A DNA stretch of 52,500 nt. It comes from Legionella jamestowniensis (lineage in GTDB: Bacteria > Pseudomonadota > Gammaproteobacteria > Legionellales > Legionellaceae). The position numbers and the translations under genes were made by a program. The notes under the pieces are model-generated. The model saw only the letters and a list, made by a program, of their open reading frames with translations. It did not search any database and was not told where the DNA came from. This document shows, piece by piece, positions 6,908-15,335 of this stretch (position 1 is the first letter of the stretch; every line of letters begins with the position of its first letter). The stretch lies in the NCBI RefSeq assembly GCF_001467745.1, contig NZ_LNYG01000013.1, forward strand, positions 1,591,120 through 1,643,619. Reading direction: 5' to 3'.

Positions 6908-7459
6908 ATGAAAAAACAACTTCTCATTGGGCCACTGTGTGTGTTAACGGTCGGTTGTGCGATGGATAGAGATTCAGTCGTAGACGATGCTGGCCATGTT
7001 CACTATACAAGGAGTTTTGCTTCTGATAGCAAGGGCAGCTTTCATTTTCCAGAGAAAAGGGCTGCTACTGGTCGAAAAGTATTTATTTTTGACCCTAAAG
7101 CAACTGCATGGGCTGCCTATGATGCAGAGGGTAACCGCATAAAAACTGGTAGCGCCTCTGGAGGCAAAGATTTTTGTGAAGACGTTGGTAGACCTTGCCG
7201 CACTGTAACAGGAACTTTCCGAATTTATTCCAAGAAAGGAGAGGATTGTACTTCCAGTCTTTATCCTATTGAAACCAATGGCGGGGCAAGAATGCCTTAT
7301 TGCATGCATTTTAATGGAGGATACTCCATTCATGGTGCCTATGAAGTACCTAATTGGAATGCAAGCCATGGATGTATTCGTGTATTGCCTGGAGCAGCTA
7401 AATGGTTGAACCAGGAGTTTATGGATATTGGTACAACTGTAATTGTAAAGCCTTATTAA
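6908..7459 (+). CDS. L,D-transpeptidase (YkuD domain) lipoprotein
   Basis: A 183-residue protein with a lipoprotein-like signal (MKKQLLIGPLCVLTVGC, Cys17) and a YkuD catalytic domain covering most of the rest. The catalytic block is HGAYEVPNWNASHGCIRV, which contains the conserved His and the SHGC nucleophile. The family cross-links peptidoglycan 3-3 or attaches proteins to it. Extra cysteines (DFCEDVGRPCRT, EDCTSS, MPYCMHF) suggest disulphides in the periplasm. The strong ribosome binding site GGGAGGG and the sigma-28 type promoter at 6854-6880 suggest timing with late flagellar genes, perhaps wall remodelling at the flagellar base; that link is inference. The lipobox has Thr at -3, which is atypical. 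Confidence 0.9.
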   Translation: MKKQLLIGPLCVLTVGCAMDRDSVVDDAGHVHYTRSFASDSKGSFHFPEKRAATGRKVFIFDPKATAWAAYDAEGNRIKTGSASGGKDFCEDVGRPCRTVTGTFRIYSKKGEDCTSSLYPIETNGGARMPYCMHFNGGYSIHGAYEVPNWNASHGCIRVLPGAAKWLNQEFMDIGTTVIVKPY

Positions 7460-7486
7460 ATGAGGCTAACTGCACCTTCAAGGAAA

Positions 7487-7547
7487 CTGCGAACACTGTT
7501 TTAACTTGATTGCAGCAATGCGTCACTCCAGTTAACTGAGTTCGCAG
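7487..7547. repeat. Widely spaced inverted repeat after the L,D-transpeptidase gene
   Basis: CTGCGAAC (7487-7494) and GTTCGCAG (7540-7547) are perfect 8-base arms. The palindrome CAGTTAACTG lies between them. This could be a 3' UTR structure, a small RNA or a terminator variant, but there is no T run after it. Confidence 0.3.
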
Positions 7548-7599
7548 ATTATTTAGTATCACCGTATTTTGGTTTTGAATAGTAGAGAAATAGAATCGG

Positions 7600-7685
7600 G
7601 TCATTGCGAGCGTCAGCGAAGCAATCTAGTACGATCTTTAGCAAGGCTCCGTTCTGGATTGCCTCACTTCGTTTGCAACGACGAC
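7600..7685. repeat. Dispersed palindromic repeat element
   Basis: GTCATTGCGAGCGTCAGCGA begins one arm, which continues into AGCAATCTAG. The other arm, TGGATTGCCTCACTTCGTTT followed by GCAACGACGA, is its imperfect reverse complement. The inner 25 bases are unpaired. This resembles the non-coding palindromic repeat seen scattered through genomes of Legionellales and Rickettsiales. It lies in the gap between the convergent L,D-transpeptidase and gatB genes. Confidence 0.6.
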
Positions 7686-7729
7686 ATAAAAAATATTATC
7701 TTGTGCAACGCATATTGGGCATCAAACTA

Positions 7730-9172
7730 TCAGGTTTTAGACTCTAAATAATTTTTTAGTAAACGGTTTACGTCATCTGGATTGGCTTGTCCTTTTGTCT
7801 GTTTCATTACCTGGCCGATAAAAAAAGCCAATAACTTGTCTTTACCTGCACGATAATCAGCCACTTGCTGTGGATATTGATTGATAATTGACTTAACAAC
7901 CTCATCGAGTAAATTAGCATCTATGGTTTGTGACAACCCTTCTTGCTTAATGATTTCATCCACATCCTTTTCTCCAGCCCATAGGTGTATAAAAATTTCT
8001 TTTGCAATTTTGGCCGAAATAGTTTTTTGGCTCAGATAATTAAGCAATAGGGCAATGGATGAAGGAGGGACTGGTGAATTTTCAAAATCAAGATTGGCTT
8101 CATTAAGAGCCGCTGCATGGGTACCTTTAAGCCAGTTGATAATTATTTTTTCATCGGCAATTGTTTGTGCTTTTACCGCCTGGAAGAATTTATAGTGTGC
8201 AGGTGAGGCTAATAAAAAGTTAATATCTTCTTGGTTTAAAAGTTTATTTTTAAGAAACGTTTGCTTAATTTCTTCCGGCAAAGGGGGCATTGTTTGTTTG
8301 ATTTTTTCCAAATCTGCTTCGCTGATATGTAGAGGCAAGAGATCGGGATCGGGGAAATAACGGTAATCGTTTTCATTTTCTTTGCTGCGAAGGGGATAAG
8401 TCGCATTGGTATCCGGGTTATATAATCGCGTTTCCTGGTGAATGGCTTGACCATTCTCTAATAAATCTTGATGCCGGGCCTGTTCATAGGCAATCGCTTT
8501 TTCAATAAAACGAAAGGAATTTAAATTTTTAAGTTCAGTTCTTACCCCAAGTTGCTCAGAGCCTCTGGGTTTAAGGGAAATGTTAACATCACAGCGAAAA
8601 GAACCTTCCTGCATGTTCCCATCGCAAATTCCAAGAAAGCGCACCAACTGGTGTAATTTTTTTAAATAGGCCACTACTTCTTCAGCGGAAAAAAGGCAAG
8701 GCGCTGTCACTATTTCTAATAAGGGGATTCCTGCACGGTTTAAATCAACTCCACTGTAATTAGGAAAAGCGTCATGAAGTGACTTCCCCGCATCTTCTTC
8801 CAAATGAGCCCTAACAATAGAGACTTTTTTTTCTCTGTTGTTGTCCAACTCAACCATTAAATAACCATGTGAGACGATAGGTGCTTGAAATTGGCTTATT
8901 TGATAACCCTTGGGCAGATCAGGATAAAAATAATTTTTACGCTCGAAGTAAGAGTGCTTATTAATTTGGGCATGGATAGCCAGTCCAAATTGAATGGCCA
9001 TATAAACTGCTTTCTGGTTAAGGACTGGCAAAACACCGGGTAGTCCTGCATCGATAAAGCTGGTTTGTGAGTTGGGTGGGGCACCAAAAGCAGTTGCCGC
9101 AGAAGAAAACAACTTTGACTTTGTTTTTAATTGCGCGTGAACTTCAAGACCTATCACTGTATCCCATGCCAT
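7730..9172 (-). CDS. gatB: Aspartyl/glutamyl-tRNA amidotransferase subunit B
   Basis: A 480-residue protein of normal length for GatB. Landmarks are WDTVIGLEVHAQLKTKSKLF at the N-terminus, the kinase-like core (GLPGVLPVLN, HLEEDAGKSLHD, LNRAGIPLLEIVTAP, EGSFRCDVNISL) and the C-terminal YqeY-like tRNA-binding tail ending GQVMKQTKGQANPDDVNRLL. With GatA and GatC it converts misacylated Glu-tRNA(Gln) or Asp-tRNA(Asn) to Gln-tRNA or Asn-tRNA in the cytoplasm. It is the last gene of gatC-gatA-gatB, starting 3 bases after gatA ends. Confidence 0.97.
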   Translation of the reverse strand: MAWDTVIGLEVHAQLKTKSKLFSSAATAFGAPPNSQTSFIDAGLPGVLPVLNQKAVYMAIQFGLAIHAQINKHSYFERKNYFYPDLPKGYQISQFQAPIVSHGYLMVELDNNREKKVSIVRAHLEEDAGKSLHDAFPNYSGVDLNRAGIPLLEIVTAPCLFSAEEVVAYLKKLHQLVRFLGICDGNMQEGSFRCDVNISLKPRGSEQLGVRTELKNLNSFRFIEKAIAYEQARHQDLLENGQAIHQETRLYNPDTNATYPLRSKENENDYRYFPDPDLLPLHISEADLEKIKQTMPPLPEEIKQTFLKNKLLNQEDINFLLASPAHYKFFQAVKAQTIADEKIIINWLKGTHAAALNEANLDFENSPVPPSSIALLLNYLSQKTISAKIAKEIFIHLWAGEKDVDEIIKQEGLSQTIDANLLDEVVKSIINQYPQQVADYRAGKDKLLAFFIGQVMKQTKGQANPDDVNRLLKNYLESKT

Positions 9173-9175
9173 AAA

Positions 9176-10627
9176 TCACCCTTTATAGGTTGGCCTGGCT
9201 TGGTGCCAGTCAGTACGTTGTTGATAATAATGGGCTATATTGAGAAGCTTTGCTTCGTCAAAATAATTGCCAATTAATTGCATGCCTATTGGCAACCCTT
9301 CACTAAAGCCTGCAGGGATTGAGAGAGCGGGTAAACCTGCCAGATTGGCAGCGACGGTGAAAACATCCGCTAAATAATTTTGTATCGGGTCATTAATTTT
9401 TTCACCTATTTTAAAAGCACAGGTAGGCGTGGTGGGGCCTAAAATAATATCAACTTGTTGTAATGCATCTTGCAGTTCGAGTTGAATTAATCGTCTTATT
9501 TTTAAGGCTTGTAAATAATAAGCATCAAAATAGCCCGAGGAGAGCACATGGGTGCCTGTCAAAATTCGCCGTTTGACTTCCTCGCCAAACCCCTCATTAC
9601 GTGAATTAATAATCAATTCGCGTACGGATGCAGCTCTGGCGCTGCGATGCCCAAAACGTATGCCATCATAACGCGATAAATTGGATGAGGCTTCAGCACA
9701 GGCAATGACATAATAACAAGGCACCCAAAGTGGTTGCAGCGGTAGGTCAAGTTCAATAATTTCTGCCCCTTGTTGCTGAAAAATTTTTACGGCAGCGTGT
9801 ATTGCCTCCTGCACTGCCATATCCACTTCTTTCTGGAAGAAACAGGAAGGCAAGCCAATTTTTAACCCTTCTAAGGGATAAGAAAGACTGAGTAAATAAT
9901 CTGTCAAAGGTTGATGGACTGAAGTGGAGTCCTTGCTGTCAAATCCTGCCATTGCCTGTAAAATGATGGCTAGATCTTCGGCGCTACGCGCCATAGGGCC
10001 CGCCTGATCTAGACTGGATGCAAAAGCAACCATTCCGAATCTGGAGATTAAGCCATAAGTAGGTTTTATCCCTGAAATGCCACAAAAAGCAGCAGGTTGT
10101 CTAATAGAGCCCCCAGTATCAGAGCCAGTTGCGAAGGGAATGAGTCCAGCTGCTACGGCTGCAGCAGAACCTCCGGAAGATCCTCCCGGAACCCTGTTCG
10201 TGTCCCAGGGATTGCGAACGGGGCCAGAATAGCTATTTTCATTTGCTGAGCCCATGGCAAACTCATCCATATTGGTTTTTCCTACGACAACAACACCCTC
10301 TTTTTCAAGTCGCGAGACGATAGTCGCTTGATAAGGAGACTGAAAAGAAGCCAACATTTTTGAGCCGCAGGTCGTGGGAAATTTTAAGGTGCAAAAAAGA
10401 TCCTTATGTGCCATGGGAATGCCTGTCAAAGACCTACCCTGACCTGCGTGAAGTAATTTATCAGCCTGGGATGCAGTATTGAACGCGTTCTCTTCACTAA
10501 CCGTGATAAACGCGTTGAGAAGTTTGTTTTGCTCAATACGACGTAGAAAATATTGGGTTAATTCGACACTAGAAAAGTGTCCATGTTGCAAACCATAAGA
10601 TAATTCTTTTAGAGAATAGTGATGCAT
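9176..10627 (-). CDS. gatA: Aspartyl/glutamyl-tRNA amidotransferase subunit A
   Basis: A 483-residue amidase-signature enzyme that releases ammonia from glutamine for GatB. The Ser-cisSer-Lys triad is visible: Lys in [11 protein letters not shown], the Gly/Ser-rich block [18 protein letters not shown] and the nucleophile region [16 protein letters not shown]. Length is typical. It lies between gatC and gatB with 3-base gaps on both sides, so the three subunits should be made from one transcript. Confidence 0.97.
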   Translation of the reverse strand: MHHYSLKELSYGLQHGHFSSVELTQYFLRRIEQNKLLNAFITVSEENAFNTASQADKLLHAGQGRSLTGIPMAHKDLFCTLKFPTTCGSKMLASFQSPYQATIVSRLEKEGVVVVGKTNMDEFAMGSANENSYSGPVRNPWDTNRVPGGSSGGSAAAVAAGLIPFATGSDTGGSIRQPAAFCGISGIKPTYGLISRFGMVAFASSLDQAGPMARSAEDLAIILQAMAGFDSKDSTSVHQPLTDYLLSLSYPLEGLKIGLPSCFFQKEVDMAVQEAIHAAVKIFQQQGAEIIELDLPLQPLWVPCYYVIACAEASSNLSRYDGIRFGHRSARAASVRELIINSRNEGFGEEVKRRILTGTHVLSSGYFDAYYLQALKIRRLIQLELQDALQQVDIILGPTTPTCAFKIGEKINDPIQNYLADVFTVAANLAGLPALSIPAGFSEGLPIGMQLIGNYFDEAKLLNIAHYYQQRTDWHQARPTYKG

Positions 10628-10630
10628 CTG

Positions 10631-10927
10631 TTATTGTCCTGACTCAATAATTTTGGGAACCAGATACAAATTCTCTTCGAAAAGTGGCGCAATCTCTTCC
10701 AATTGCCTGCTACAGTCTTGCTCCTGCACTTCATCTGGTCTTAAACGCTGGTGCAAATCGAAAGGATGAAACAGTGGGGCAACTCCCGTTGTATCGACCT
10801 GCTTTAATTGTTCAACAAAATCCATGATGGCATTAATTTCTTCCGCTAACTTTGTATTTTCACTGGGTTCTGCGTCCAGATAAGCAAGCTGTTCAATGCT
10901 TTTTAAATCATCGCTTGTAATTGCCAT
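10631..10927 (-). CDS. gatC: Aspartyl/glutamyl-tRNA amidotransferase subunit C
   Basis: A 98-residue GatC, the small subunit that wraps around and stabilises GatA-GatB. The family pattern is seen in DLKSIEQLAYLDAEPSENTK, EEINAIMDFVEQLKQVDTTG and GVAPLFHPFDLHQRLRPDEV. The frame is open further upstream to an in-frame start at 10978, but the 17 extra residues are basic and unlike the family. The ATG at 10927, with GGA eight to ten bases upstream, gives the usual MAITSDDLK-type start. First gene of gatCAB, divergent from the toxin-antitoxin pair. Confidence 0.93.
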   Translation of the reverse strand: MAITSDDLKSIEQLAYLDAEPSENTKLAEEINAIMDFVEQLKQVDTTGVAPLFHPFDLHQRLRPDEVQEQDCSRQLEEIAPLFEENLYLVPKIIESGQ

Positions 10928-11046
10928 TTTTTTCCAGAAAAGCCATCTTTTAGGGACTAAGATACATTTTTTTCGCAAATGATAAAAGAAAAAACTTAAG
11001 GGACATTGCTCCGTTTAAGAATATTGGATATACAAGTTTAGTTGTA

Positions 11047-11095
11047 TGTAGACAAGTAACTACATTCATTCTAATATTGTAGTTACGTAGCTACA
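11047..11095 (+). promoter_or_regulatory. Paired operator sites of the toxin-antitoxin operon
   Basis: Two copies of TGTAG-N8-CTACA lie at 11047-11064 and 11078-11095. Their starts are 31 bases apart, close to three helical turns. The second is nearly a full palindrome: 18 of 20 bases of TTGTAGTTACGTAGCTACAA at 11077-11096. GTAACTACA in the first and TGTAGTTAC in the second are also inverted copies. Cooperative binding by the Phd-type antitoxin, alone or with its toxin, is expected. Confidence 0.7.
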
Positions 11096-11106
11096 AAGAG
11101 ATGATT

Positions 11107-11361
11107 ATGACAATTTCAACATTTACTAGCCGTGAGTTTAATCAAGATGTCAGTAAAATAAAGAAAGCAGCAGCACAAGGCCCTGTTTTTATTACTGATA
11201 GAGGACATCCAGCCCATGTACTTTTAACAATCGAAGACTATTTAAAATTATCTAAAACTAAAGAAACTATCGTTGACTTATTAGCTATGCCTGATGAGAC
11301 AGATATTGAGTTTGAAACACCCAAAATAAAAGGGATTTATCATATAGAGGAGTTTGATTAA
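11107..11361 (+). CDS. Phd/YefM-family antitoxin
   Basis: An 84-residue protein with the Phd/YefM DNA-binding fold: FTSREFNQDVSKIKKAAAQG, then GPVFITDRGHPAHVLLTIED. A C-terminal tail rich in Asp, Glu and Ile (MPDETDIEFETPKIKG) is the usual toxin-neutralising part. The family represses its own operon and blocks the partner toxin. AAGAG at 11096-11100 suits the ATG at 11107; an ATG at 11101 would touch that site. The stop codon overlaps the toxin ATG by one base (TAATG), giving translational coupling. Gene and toxin sit between housekeeping genes, as a mobile cassette often does. Confidence 0.92.
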   Translation: MTISTFTSREFNQDVSKIKKAAAQGPVFITDRGHPAHVLLTIEDYLKLSKTKETIVDLLAMPDETDIEFETPKIKGIYHIEEFD

Positions 11362-11780
11362 TGTATTTAATGGATACCAATGTTGTATCTGAAATAAGAA
11401 AAGGTACAAGAGCTAATGGTAATGTAATATCATGGACTAAAACAGCTTCCACAGCCTCTTTATTCCTATCAGTAATTAGCATACTAGAAATAGAAATCGG
11501 AATTTTACAGAAAGAACGTCAAGACCCATCTCAAGGCGCTATTTTACGTACCTGGCTTAATTCCCATGTACTTCCTGCTTTTTCAAAGCGCATTATAAAC
11601 ATTGATATTACAGTAGCCCAACGATATGCAAAACTTCATATTCCAGATCGTCGTTCAGAAAGAGATGCCTTAATCGCTGCTACAGCGTTAGTTCATGGAT
11701 TTGTAGTAGTAACAAGGAATGTCAAAGATTTTGAAGAAACCGGAGTAGAACTTCTTAACCCTTGGGAAAGCAAAAACTAA
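11361..11780 (+). CDS. vapC: PIN-domain toxin of the VapC/FitB type
   Basis: A 139-residue PIN-domain ribonuclease. Acidic metal-binding residues are visible in order: Asp in MYLMDTNVVSEIRKG, Glu in ISILEIEIGIL, Asp in DRRSERDALIAATALVHG and Asp/Asn in VVTRNVKDFEETGVELLNPW. VapC toxins cleave tRNA or rRNA when the antitoxin is degraded. The pairing with a Phd/YefM-type antitoxin, rather than VapB, is a known hybrid combination (FitAB-like). The start codon overlaps the antitoxin stop. Intact, with no sign of decay. Confidence 0.92.
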   Translation: MYLMDTNVVSEIRKGTRANGNVISWTKTASTASLFLSVISILEIEIGILQKERQDPSQGAILRTWLNSHVLPAFSKRIINIDITVAQRYAKLHIPDRRSERDALIAATALVHGFVVVTRNVKDFEETGVELLNPWESKN

Positions 11781-11847
11781 AACGAATACCTTGCAGAGCC
11801 CCTGTTTTACAGTAGAATGGTTTACCATGTTTTTGGATGGGTGCATT

Positions 11848-13992
11848 ATGTTAGAGCAGGTAAAAACGGCGGGGGGTATTTATATTGAATATGAACAGCA
11901 TTGTTTGGTTTATGAAAATGCTATAGAACCACTTCTTGAGCGGCTGGATACTCAACGAGGTGCATTGTTTGCGTCGAGTTTTGAATACCCAGGACGTTAT
12001 ACTTGCTGGGACATTGGTTTTTATAATCCTCCTCTAGCTATAATTTGTAAGGCCCATACCATCCAATTACAGGCACTGAATAAACGCGGCGAAGTCCTTT
12101 TGGGAATTATCCACCCTGTTTTATCGGGTTGCGATGAATTATCAATTACAGGACATTCAGAGCAACGTTGCACCATCGAAGTGAAACCTGGGAAAAAAAT
12201 ATTTAGTGAGGAAGAGCGTAGTCATCAGCCTTCAGTGTTTACGGTATTGCGCAAATTATTGGCTTTTTTCAAATCCGATGAACCTTATTTAGGGTTTTAT
12301 GGGGCTTTTGGCTATGATTTAATTTTTCAATTTGAGGCTTTGGAGCAATGCAAACCTCGAGCGCAAGAGCAGCGTGAGATGGTTTTATATCTTCCAGATG
12401 AAATTTATGTGGTGAATCATCGTAAAGAAGAAGCATTTATTCGGCGTTATAATTTTCAATTTCAAGGTAAATCAACTCAGGCTTTACCACGAGAGGGGGA
12501 GTTTAAAAATTACAAGCCAGAGCTAAAACCTGCGAAAAATTGTGATCATGCTTCAGGTGAATATGCCAAACTGGTAGAGGTTGCTAAACAACGTTTTGCC
12601 TGTGGCGATCTGTTTGAAGTGGTTCCCAGTCAGACTTTTTATGCGCATTGTTCCGAACAACCCTCTGCTATATTCAGTCGTATGCGCCGCCTTAATCCTT
12701 CTCCCTATGGATTTTTTATTAATTTAGGAGAAGATGAGTACTTGGTAGGGGCGTCACCGGAAATGTATGTGCGCGTACAGGGCAAACGGGTAGAGACCTG
12801 CCCAATTTCTGGCACTATAAAACGCGGTGCTGATGCAATAGAGGATGCTCATAATATTCAACTTCTTCTCGAGTCGGAAAAAGAGGCTTCTGAGCTAACC
12901 ATGTGTACTGATGTTGACCGAAATGACAAATCGAGAATTTGCGAGGCTGGCAGTGTACGCGTTTTAGGACGCCGGCAAATTGAAATGTACTCCCGTCTTA
13001 TTCATACCGTTGATCATGTTGAAGGCATTTTACGAGAGGGTTTTGATGCGGTCGATGCTTTTCTTACTCATATGTGGGTTGTCACCGTAACCGGTGCCCC
13101 TAAACTTTGGGCTATGAAATTTATTGAAGAACATGAAAAATCACCACGACGTTGGTATGCGGGTGCTGTTGGTTGGTTTGGTTTTAACGGTAACTTAAAC
13201 ACAGGGCTTGTTTTACGAACCATGCGTATACAACAAGGAATTGCTGAGATTCGTGTCGGAGCAACCTTGCTGTTTGATTCGGACCCTCAAGCCGAGGAAC
13301 AGGAAACGCGTTTAAAAGCATCCGCATTTTTAGATATGTTACAAAAGCCTGAAACCAAATTAACCACTGCTTCTTTTTTAACGACCAATGGCTTGGGCAA
13401 ACGTGTTTTGCTGGTGGATCATCAAGATTCGTTTGTGCATACTTTGGCGAATTATATACGTCAAACCGGTGCTGAGGTAGTTACAGTACGCAATGACTAT
13501 GCGTTAGAGTATTTAAAAAGTGAGCCTTTTGATTTGGTACTGTTGTCACCTGGTCCTGGGAGGCCTGCTGATTTTAAAGTGTCAGAAACTATTGATGTCG
13601 TCCTTAAAAATAAGTTACCTTTATTTGGTGTTTGTTTGGGGTTACAAGGGATTGTCGAGTATTTTGGCGGTAAACTAGATACCCTAAGTTATCCTATGCA
13701 CGGAAAAGCTTCTGAGATTGAGGTTAAAAATAATGCCGGTCTTTTTGCAGGATTAGGTTCTTTGTTTACCGCCGGTCGTTATCATTCGCTTTATGCTCGG
13801 TTGGAGCAGTTGCCTGCGGAGCTTGAAGTAACTGCCCTTAGCAAAGATGGGATTGTGATGGCAATTGCACATCGTTCCCTCCCCATCCAGGCTGTGCAAT
13901 TTCATCCAGAAACGATTCTTTCCATGCCAAATCAAGCCGGGTTAAAAATAATAAATAACCTCATGGGAATGATAAGTACCAATGCGCAATAA
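11848..13992 (+). CDS. trpE(G): Fused anthranilate synthase TrpE-TrpG
   Basis: A 714-residue fusion of both anthranilate synthase subunits, which make anthranilate from chorismate and glutamine at the start of tryptophan synthesis. The TrpE part (about 1-510) shows CPISGTIKRGADAIEDAHN, MCTDVDRNDKSRICEAGSVR and VTGAPKLWAMKFIEEHE. A linker near residue 515 leads to a class I glutamine amidotransferase domain with the Cys in GVCLGLQG and His-Glu in VQFHPETILSM. This fused, single-chain form is typical of rhizobia and Azospirillum and of scattered other bacteria. The ATG at 11848 has GGATGGG upstream; in-frame starts at 11827 and 11791 are possible. The 3' end overlaps clcA by 11 bases. Confidence 0.93.
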   Translation: MLEQVKTAGGIYIEYEQHCLVYENAIEPLLERLDTQRGALFASSFEYPGRYTCWDIGFYNPPLAIICKAHTIQLQALNKRGEVLLGIIHPVLSGCDELSITGHSEQRCTIEVKPGKKIFSEEERSHQPSVFTVLRKLLAFFKSDEPYLGFYGAFGYDLIFQFEALEQCKPRAQEQREMVLYLPDEIYVVNHRKEEAFIRRYNFQFQGKSTQALPREGEFKNYKPELKPAKNCDHASGEYAKLVEVAKQRFACGDLFEVVPSQTFYAHCSEQPSAIFSRMRRLNPSPYGFFINLGEDEYLVGASPEMYVRVQGKRVETCPISGTIKRGADAIEDAHNIQLLLESEKEASELTMCTDVDRNDKSRICEAGSVRVLGRRQIEMYSRLIHTVDHVEGILREGFDAVDAFLTHMWVVTVTGAPKLWAMKFIEEHEKSPRRWYAGAVGWFGFNGNLNTGLVLRTMRIQQGIAEIRVGATLLFDSDPQAEEQETRLKASAFLDMLQKPETKLTTASFLTTNGLGKRVLLVDHQDSFVHTLANYIRQTGAEVVTVRNDYALEYLKSEPFDLVLLSPGPGRPADFKVSETIDVVLKNKLPLFGVCLGLQGIVEYFGGKLDTLSYPMHGKASEIEVKNNAGLFAGLGSLFTAGRYHSLYARLEQLPAELEVTALSKDGIVMAIAHRSLPIQAVQFHPETILSMPNQAGLKIINNLMGMISTNAQ

Positions 13993-15283
13993 AATTTTAA
14001 CGCTCTATTTTGTAGCCATTATTCTCGGTATTCTTACCGGAATAGTAGGGTCTTTTTTTCAGTTAGCTGTGCAGTATGGATATCATTTGGTTGCTTCGAT
14101 TGTACAAACTGCACACACACAGGCTGGTAAAACGTTAGTATCGATTGCTATTTCCACTGTCTTAATCTTTCTTGCCTGGTTTTTAGTGAGAGGTTTTGCC
14201 CCGGAAGCTTCAGGTAGTGGCGTACAAGAAATTGAAGGGGCGTTATTGCACGAGCGCCCCATTTTGTGGCGGCGCTTGTTGCCTGTTAAATTTATTGGTG
14301 GTGTGATGGCTATCACCGCCAAAATGGTGCTTGGACGCGAAGGACCTACCATCCAAATGGGAGGAAATCTTGGTGAGATGCTGGGGGAATTTTTACATTT
14401 ATCTCCGAAACGCTGTGATGCCTTAATAGCAGCCGGTGCTGCTGCTGGATTGGCCACCGCTTTTAATGCGCCATTGGCGGGTGTACTTTTTGTGCTGGAA
14501 GAAATGCGCCGTCAATTTAATTTTTCCTTTACAAACTTCAAGACGGTAGCGATTTGCTGTGTAATGGCCACCATTACTTTGCATTTTATTATCGGTCCTC
14601 AGCCTGCCATTCCTATGTTCGTTTTTTCTTTGCCTAGCCTGAAATCCCTCTGGCTTTTCTTCATTTTTGGCATTTTAATTGGATTTGTTGGGCTTTATTT
14701 TAATAAAATTTTGATGGCTACCTTGGCTGCAACGGATAAATTATCGGCCAAAATGCGAATTATGTATATCTTATTGATTGGTATTCTTGTTGGATTTTTG
14801 GCACAAAATTTTCCCGAAACAGTAGGCGGAGGTTATGAAATCATTGAGCGTTCGCTAACCATGACACCTTCCTTCACTGTTTTATGGCTATTAATTTTTA
14901 TTCGATTTGCAACGACAATGATTTGTTACTCTTCTAGTGTACCTGGAGGAATTTTTGCACCGATGCTTGCTTTAGGTACTTTGTTAGGCCTGGCTGCCGC
15001 TGGTATTCTTCATTATGTGGTTGATGATGTCACGGTTCAACCGGGTATGTTTGCTGTAGCTGGAATGGGCGCTTTATTTTCGGCTGCAGTTCGGGCACCA
15101 GTTACAGGTATTATTCTGGTAGTAGAGATGACACAAAACTATTCTTTAATTTTACCACTGATGGTGAGTTGTTTAACATCAACTACTATTGTACAGTTGG
15201 CGGGTAATAAACCAATATATACCCAACTGTTAGCACGCACCTTAAAAAAAAGCCAAACAGTTGTTGCCAGTGAGTATAAATAG
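13982..15283 (+). CDS. clcA: CLC-type H+/Cl- antiporter
   Basis: A 433-residue inner-membrane protein with about ten hydrophobic helices. CLC signature loops are present: GSGVQEIEG (helix D; the usual third residue is Ile and the fifth Pro), GREGPTIQMGGN with the gating Glu, and PGGIFAPMLALG. VLFVLEEMRRQF carries the internal proton Glu (E203 in the E. coli protein), which supports an antiporter rather than a channel. NYSLILPLMV carries the chloride-binding Tyr. The family exchanges two chlorides for one proton and helps in extreme acid resistance. It overlaps the end of trpE(G) by 11 bases; functional linkage is not obvious. Confidence 0.9.
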   Translation: MRNKILTLYFVAIILGILTGIVGSFFQLAVQYGYHLVASIVQTAHTQAGKTLVSIAISTVLIFLAWFLVRGFAPEASGSGVQEIEGALLHERPILWRRLLPVKFIGGVMAITAKMVLGREGPTIQMGGNLGEMLGEFLHLSPKRCDALIAAGAAAGLATAFNAPLAGVLFVLEEMRRQFNFSFTNFKTVAICCVMATITLHFIIGPQPAIPMFVFSLPSLKSLWLFFIFGILIGFVGLYFNKILMATLAATDKLSAKMRIMYILLIGILVGFLAQNFPETVGGGYEIIERSLTMTPSFTVLWLLIFIRFATTMICYSSSVPGGIFAPMLALGTLLGLAAAGILHYVVDDVTVQPGMFAVAGMGALFSAAVRAPVTGIILVVEMTQNYSLILPLMVSCLTSTTIVQLAGNKPIYTQLLARTLKKSQTVVASEYK

Positions 15284-15335
15284 CGTCTTCCAGCGTGTGC
15301 CGTAAAAATTTGTCCTAAATTGAAGTAGGAAAAAA

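Noticed and set aside
10928-10978. 17 extra N-terminal codons of gatC
   Set aside because: Basic and Trp-rich, unlike GatC; the downstream ATG has a proper ribosome binding site and the family start.
11791-11847. N-terminal extension of the fused anthranilate synthase and a possible trp leader peptide
   Set aside because: The extension starts at TTG with no ribosome binding site. A short frame here has only one Trp codon and no terminator/antiterminator pair was found, so attenuation is not supported.
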